Shown here: in pieces, positions 59,101 through 64,000 of the stretch
Position numbering within the stretch: position 1 is the first letter of the stretch
How the letters are laid out: each line of letters begins with the position of its first letter
Assembly (NCBI GenBank): GCA_951640195.1
Contig: OX621163.1
Location: 1,488,001 to 1,552,000 of the forward strand
Reading direction: 5' to 3'
Length of the DNA stretch: 64,000 bases
Source of the DNA: Porpolomopsis calyptriformis
Lineage: Eukaryota > Basidiomycota > Agaricomycetes > Agaricales > Hygrophoraceae
Position numbers and translations under genes: made by a program
The notes under the pieces: model-generated
What the model saw: the letters and a program-made list of their open reading frames with translations, nothing else
Told to the model about the DNA's origin: nothing
Database searches by the model: none

Positions 59101-62100
59101 ATCAGGGAATCACTGGTCGTGATTCTGAGGATATCTTTGTCAGATCGTTAGAAGGCATCTTCGACGCCATACATCTGCCAGATATCCAAGAGCAAGCTCG
59201 CCAGTTTGGCCACAAATTGTCCCAAATCGTATTTGATGTCGAGATTCGGAGGCATCAGACCAGAGAAATGGGACTTCGGCGCCACCCAGGCCCTCTCCTG
59301 TTGGGTTTCCTGGATGCTTTGCCACACGCGTTGGCACGAGAAAATGCGGAAGATGTGAAAAACGCCTGCGAATTCGCTTCAACCATTGTCCAAGATCTCG
59401 TCGCTATGAGCAACCAGATTAACGTCACATCTGACGACATTGTACCGATTCTGAACCAGATCGCCAGTCGTTTCAGCGCTATGTGTCTAGAGGATACCTG
59501 GGTCCGCAAAAGCGCAGGCTGCAATGGGATCCGAATTATCACTTGCACTCCAGACCTTGGCGTCAAGTGGATCAACGATCGAGAGCTTGAACTTGTTCGG
59601 ACACTTTTGCACATCTTGAAGGACTTACCTTGCGATATACCTCGCGACACAGACGATGTTGTTGATGTATTAAAGCAAGTGTTGCGAGTGAGCCATACTA
59701 ATCTGGATATGCAAACAGGAGGTGCCTTCAACGCTCGCAACAAACTCATTCACCTCATAGGGATCTTCTTCGCCGAACTTTCGAGTTCCAATCCCGTTGT
59801 CAGACAGGCGGCCGAGACAAGTATTAACCTCTTGGTGAATCTTAGCGGGAAGTCCACCGTTGAACTCTTACTACCTCACCGAGAACGTATGTTGGCAGCA
59901 ATATACACCAAGCCACTAAGGGCATTGCCTTTCTCCCTTCAGATAGGGATGGTTGAGGCTGTTCGTTACTGCGTCAGTTTGGACCCTCCGCTTGCCGAGC
60001 TCAATGACGAGCTGCTTCGTCTTCTTCATGAAACTTTGGCATTAGCTGATGCAGACGAGGCCAATTTGCTTGGTCGAGGAAATCCACGCCAGGGATGTCT
60101 CGAAATTATCAAACTCCGTGTCGCATGCATCAAACTCCTGACAGCCTCGATGCCTCTGACCGACTTCTTCTCAAAACAACATCAAACTCGCCAGAGGTAT
60201 TTATCTGCTTATATCTTTTTTAAAACCCACTACTTAGAAGCTATAATTAGGGTCACTGGTGTTTATTTCAAAGCCCTCTATTCCCCATCACAAGAGATTA
60301 AAGAAGTTGCTCACGAAGGCCTCAGGACTGTCTTGGCACATCAAAGCAGGCTTCCGAAGGAACTTCTCCAGACTGGACTACGTCCCATTTTGATGAATCT
60401 TGCTGATCCGAAACGTCTCTCCGTTCCGGGTCTGGAGGGTCTCGCTCGATTGTTGGAGTTGTTGACCAATTACTTCAAAGTTGAAATCGGTCACAAATTG
60501 TTGGATCACTTCCGCAGTGTTGCCGACCCACAGATGCTGCAAGCGTCTTCGAGACTACCACTGCCCGAGAATGAGGGGATAAGCAAACTTGTTCGTTTGG
60601 CCAACATATTCCATCTCCTCCCTTCCTCTGCCAACATCTTCCTCGAGAATTTCATCAATGCTATCGTTCAGACCGAGGCTCAGATGCAATTTTCTGGCCC
60701 AAGCCCTTTTTCGGAACCTCTGGGGAAGTATCTGAATCGTTACCCCGCAGAATCTCTCGACTTTTTCATGCGCCACCTCCAATTTCCTAGACACCTGCGG
60801 ACTTTGCGGAGCATCCTCCAAGCTAAGCTGGCACCAAACCTTCAGCGTGAATTGGCAGCTCGAACGCCTTTCATCATATCACACTGCCTTGGGGTACAAG
60901 AGCCGAGTTTGATCATACCGGGTTTGTTGCTTTTGAAAGACTTATCGGATATTTTTCCGACTTGGATTGCGGAGAATGGGTATGTTATTGACACCCTCCT
61001 TCACCTATGGCGCTCGGAACCGCTCCAGCCGGATCAATCTGCTGTAAATATATCCGACGTTGTCCAACGGCACTCGGTGATCCTATCTATCTTTTTGACA
61101 GCTTTGAAGCAATCCGTTCGCATTGATCTCCTTTTCGAGGTGGTCTCCATCTACACTCGGAATCTGGCAATGGATTTAATTCGTCCAACGCACTTTCTGT
61201 ATCGACATGTGGCACTGAGTCACGACATGCTATTTCAGCGGAACATTCTGATGCGATTCCTGGCCTGGTTTGGGGATTCTAGTAATTCCTGGTCTCATAA
61301 AGCTTACTTCATCCGGCTCATCGTCACCCCTACATTGCTTGTCCGCGCCGCACGTTCAGGTAACAACAACGGGCTTTTAGATGTCGACTTCGTCAACACC
61401 ATCCACCGTGCAATTTGGCAACCCACGATCGGCAACACCTTTGCCGGATCTGACGGGATGTTCAAAATTGAACTGCTTCACCTCACCACCGTTCTGGTGC
61501 AGCACTATCCAGCGCTTCTCCATGACCTCAAAAAGGACATTATCAAATGTGCCTGGCATTATATTACAAGTGACGATGCTGTTGTCAAATATACGGCCTA
61601 TCTTCTCGCTGCACAATTCTTCGAAGCTTTCGAAAGCCCTCAGAAATTCATCTTGAGTGCATGGACAGGGCTTCTTCGACCTCCCCATTCTGAAGGACGA
61701 ATTCTTATTCGGCAGTCGCTTGACACCCTCTCCACCATCCTTCAGCGTACCAATACGAACGAGACCGGTTACCCTCCATGGGCGAAAACAACCCGACGAC
61801 TGCTCACCGAAGAAGGCAATGGATTTTCGCAAATCATTATCATTTACCAACTCATCGTCAGACAACCACAACTCTTCTTTCCCGTCCGGGCGCTCTTCGT
61901 CCCACATATGGTTAATTATTTGTCGAAGCTTGGATTATCAGGAACAACGTCTCCTGAATCACGTCTCCTCTCGATAGATATGTTGCAGGTGATATTCGAT
62001 TGGGAGTGCCAAGTCACTTCTCACGAGAGTGTGCCTTCCTTCAACGGAACCAGTAATGTAGCAATATGGCTTACTCCTTTAGCTTTCAGAGAATCCATGG

Positions 62101-64000
62101 TTAGTTATCTGGTTCGTCTTTCGACTGCCCCACACGATCCCCAAGCGAAAGCCATCTTGGTTCCCCGCGCATTGGCTCTCCTCCAGCGAATGGTTGGTCC
62201 AGATGGATGGAACGATGTAACAGTCAAATTACACTATTTCTCACGGGCCCTCGAACATGTGGGTAAATTTGTTGTTCAAGTTGAGCACCACTAACTTGTT
62301 GCTCTTATAGAACGACCTCACTGTCGAAGCCAACATAGGCCAAGCTCTCAGTTCGGCAAAGGTGCTGCAAGTGATCGCGACGGATAAACCTGATTCCTGG
62401 TATCTAGAAAACGCTCCGATACTGCAGAAGCTCGTCAAGAAAGGAATGGTTACGGATGATCACGGGCTTCATGACGCATTGCATCCCATATTTGATCGAT
62501 TGCTCCACCTTTTTCCTCTTCCAAAAGAAGACGACGAACAACAAGGCGATATGTCGGAGTTCCACAGCTTCGTGTATTCCTATATCGGTGAAGGATTAAG
62601 GAACACCACCGCCTTACGTGGGACCCTTCTGATGCTCACCTCTGTGGTTCAAGTTTCGGCGGAGCGGATTGAGCCATTCTGTCCATCCCTTATGAAACAA
62701 CTCAGCAAGCTTGCCAAAGAGCATCTTCAATCAGCGCAGAATGCCAATGGTTCCGAAAATAATGTTCGACTCGTGATCTCTATTTTGGAGATTAGTCAAA
62801 TTACTGTGGCGTTCCTCGGGGATCAACGACGGTGGCTACTCAGTGCTCTAGTAGCTCTTGTTGAAAAGTCGAAAAGCATTCCTCTTTGTCGCTATATGCT
62901 GGACTTGGCACGCCGTTGGGCTTTGCACAAACATGACGTATTCCCCACCATGAAGGAAAAAGCTAGTCTCTTGCAAAAGATGGTAGCTTTCGAATTGCGC
63001 GGAGAGCAACTGTTTCACAACTACCTCGAGCTCATTTACGAGATCTACACCGATCCAACCCTTCGGCGCAGTGATTTGACTTCGCGCCTTGAACAATCGT
63101 TCCTTCTGGGCTGTCGAGCACGAGATTCCACATTGCGTGACCGCTTTATCGACCTCTTGGATGCCAGTGTTCCTCGGCCTCTCTCGAGTCGTGTACCATA
63201 TATCCTTGGTGTTCAGAATTGGGAGGCTTTGGGAGATCACAACTGGATTCATCTCGCACTACACCTTCTGCTTGGGGCTGCGGATTGGGAATCCCCACTA
63301 GTCCCAGAACGCAAGGTATCCTTAGGCAATACTGCTGTGCCTCTTCCCCCACGGCCAAAGGCTCAAAGTCTCATCCGACCTATCCAGCGTCTTTTATTTT
63401 TCGATTCCCAGGCCGCCCATGACATATGGGTGTCTGTTTTCCCAGCAGCCTGGGCTTGCCTTTCTAGACGCGAACAAGTGGACGCTACACATCATATGAT
63501 CGCTTTGCTCAGTAAGGACTATCATATCAAGCAAGTCGAAATGCGTCCTAACGTCATTCAAACGCTTTTGTGTGGTATGCACGCCTGTTCTCCCCCTATG
63601 GTCATACCCCCTCATCTTATCAAGTATCTGGCTAAAACCTACGGTGCCTGGCATGTCGCGTTGGAGATCCTTGGGTCCTACGAATCCATGCGGGAAAACG
63701 ATAGCTCTATACGTGATACCGTGTACGATTCGCTGGCAGAGGTTTACGCGGAATTAGCCGAAGAGGATATGTTCTACGGCTTGTGGCGCCGCCGATGCTT
63801 GCATCAGGAAACGAACATTGCTATTGCTTTTGAACAGAATGGCATGTGGGAGCAAGCACTAAACATGTACGAGACTGCCCAAAGCCGGACACGCACTGGC
63901 TCTATACCGTTCACAGAGCCGGAGTATTGTCTTTGGGAGGACCATTGGATTCTCGCTGCGGAAAAATTACAGCAGTGGGACACGTTATATGAACTCGCGC
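56138..64000 (+). CDS. TRA1: TRA1, PIKK-family pseudokinase scaffold of SAGA and NuA4 (5' part, cut by window end)
   Basis: Starts MDNIPQVGTAADLETRASRI and continues through several exons (first two 56138-56213 and 56264-56973; a later intron at about 62255-62310) to the window edge without a stop. The sequence is alpha-helical HEAT repeat throughout: LDYQFRRVILDILHRIPWSD, LLRHDNEENGVTCCKTIIDL, ARPVAGAVYAVEKPED, HHAHTTIRILGKLGGRNRRL. ILGKLGGRNR and LLRHDNEEN are hallmarks of Tra1/TRRAP. It is a huge protein (3,700 or so residues in yeast) that contacts transcription activators and recruits the SAGA and NuA4 acetyltransferase complexes. About 2,500 residues fall inside the window; the FAT, FRB and inactive kinase domains lie beyond. 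Very confident. Confidence 0.93.

Noticed and set aside
61377..61907. 176-codon minus-strand frame
   Set aside because: Entirely antisense to the TRA1 HEAT repeats; the plus-strand frame is clearly the real one.

Overview
The window is nuclear DNA from a basidiomycete fungus, most likely an Agaricomycete. Genes are dense on both strands and carry many short introns (mostly about 45-70 bases, GT..AG). The gene set fits this group: a Rim15-type kinase, a Vid27 protein, a fluoride exporter with two CrcB halves, a DUF7704-like membrane protein, an F-box protein of the mushroom type and decayed Pif1-like helicase sequence. Gene identities come from protein motifs read by eye. Exon borders were placed by splice signals and frame continuity and have no transcript support.

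Layout. 0-5 kb: SSD1/DIS3L2-type RNB protein (+). 5.5-8.1 kb: BTB/T1-domain protein (-), RNase MRP/P zinc-ribbon subunit (+), small unknown protein (-). 8.2-11.1 kb: VID27 (+). 11.8-12.5 kb: decayed calmodulin copy (+). 12.9-15.6 kb: EZH2-type H3K27 methyltransferase with 15 exons (-). 15.7-17.6 kb: conserved coiled-coil protein (-), head to head with the proteasome deubiquitinase RPN11 (+, 17.7-18.9 kb). 19.3-19.9 kb: mitochondrial ribosomal protein bS18m (-), divergent from the RIM15-like kinase (+, 20.3-26.1 kb). 26.5-28.8 kb: UIM-bearing unknown protein (+). 29.0-31.9 kb: a degraded island with imperfect inverted repeats at its edges, a Pif1-like helicase scrap and the 5' half of an alanyl-tRNA synthetase gene. 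32.0-33.7 kb: F-box protein (+). 34.5-36.0 kb: EgtD/EasF-type methyltransferase (+). 37.1-38.3 kb: seven-helix-type membrane protein (+). 38.6-39.8 kb: THOC7 (+), convergent with RNase Z (-, 39.9-41.1 kb). 41.5-45.4 kb: Argonaute (-). 45.8-46.7 kb: proline-rich unknown (+). 47.0-49.4 kb: EF-hand mitochondrial carrier (+), convergent with a VTT/TVP38-type membrane protein (-, 49.7-51.1 kb). 51.2-51.6 kb: small unknown (-). 51.8-53.4 kb: CK2 beta (-). 53.5-54.7 kb: FEX fluoride exporter (-). 55.3-55.9 kb: DUF7704-type membrane protein (+). 56.1 kb to the right edge: TRA1, cut off by the window end (+).

Most genes are single-copy housekeeping or regulatory genes with no shared pathway. Two of them, EZH2 and Argonaute, belong to chromatin- and RNA-level silencing and look catalytically intact. 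The most unusual stretch is the 29-32 kb island, which looks like a dead mobile element carrying a gene fragment.
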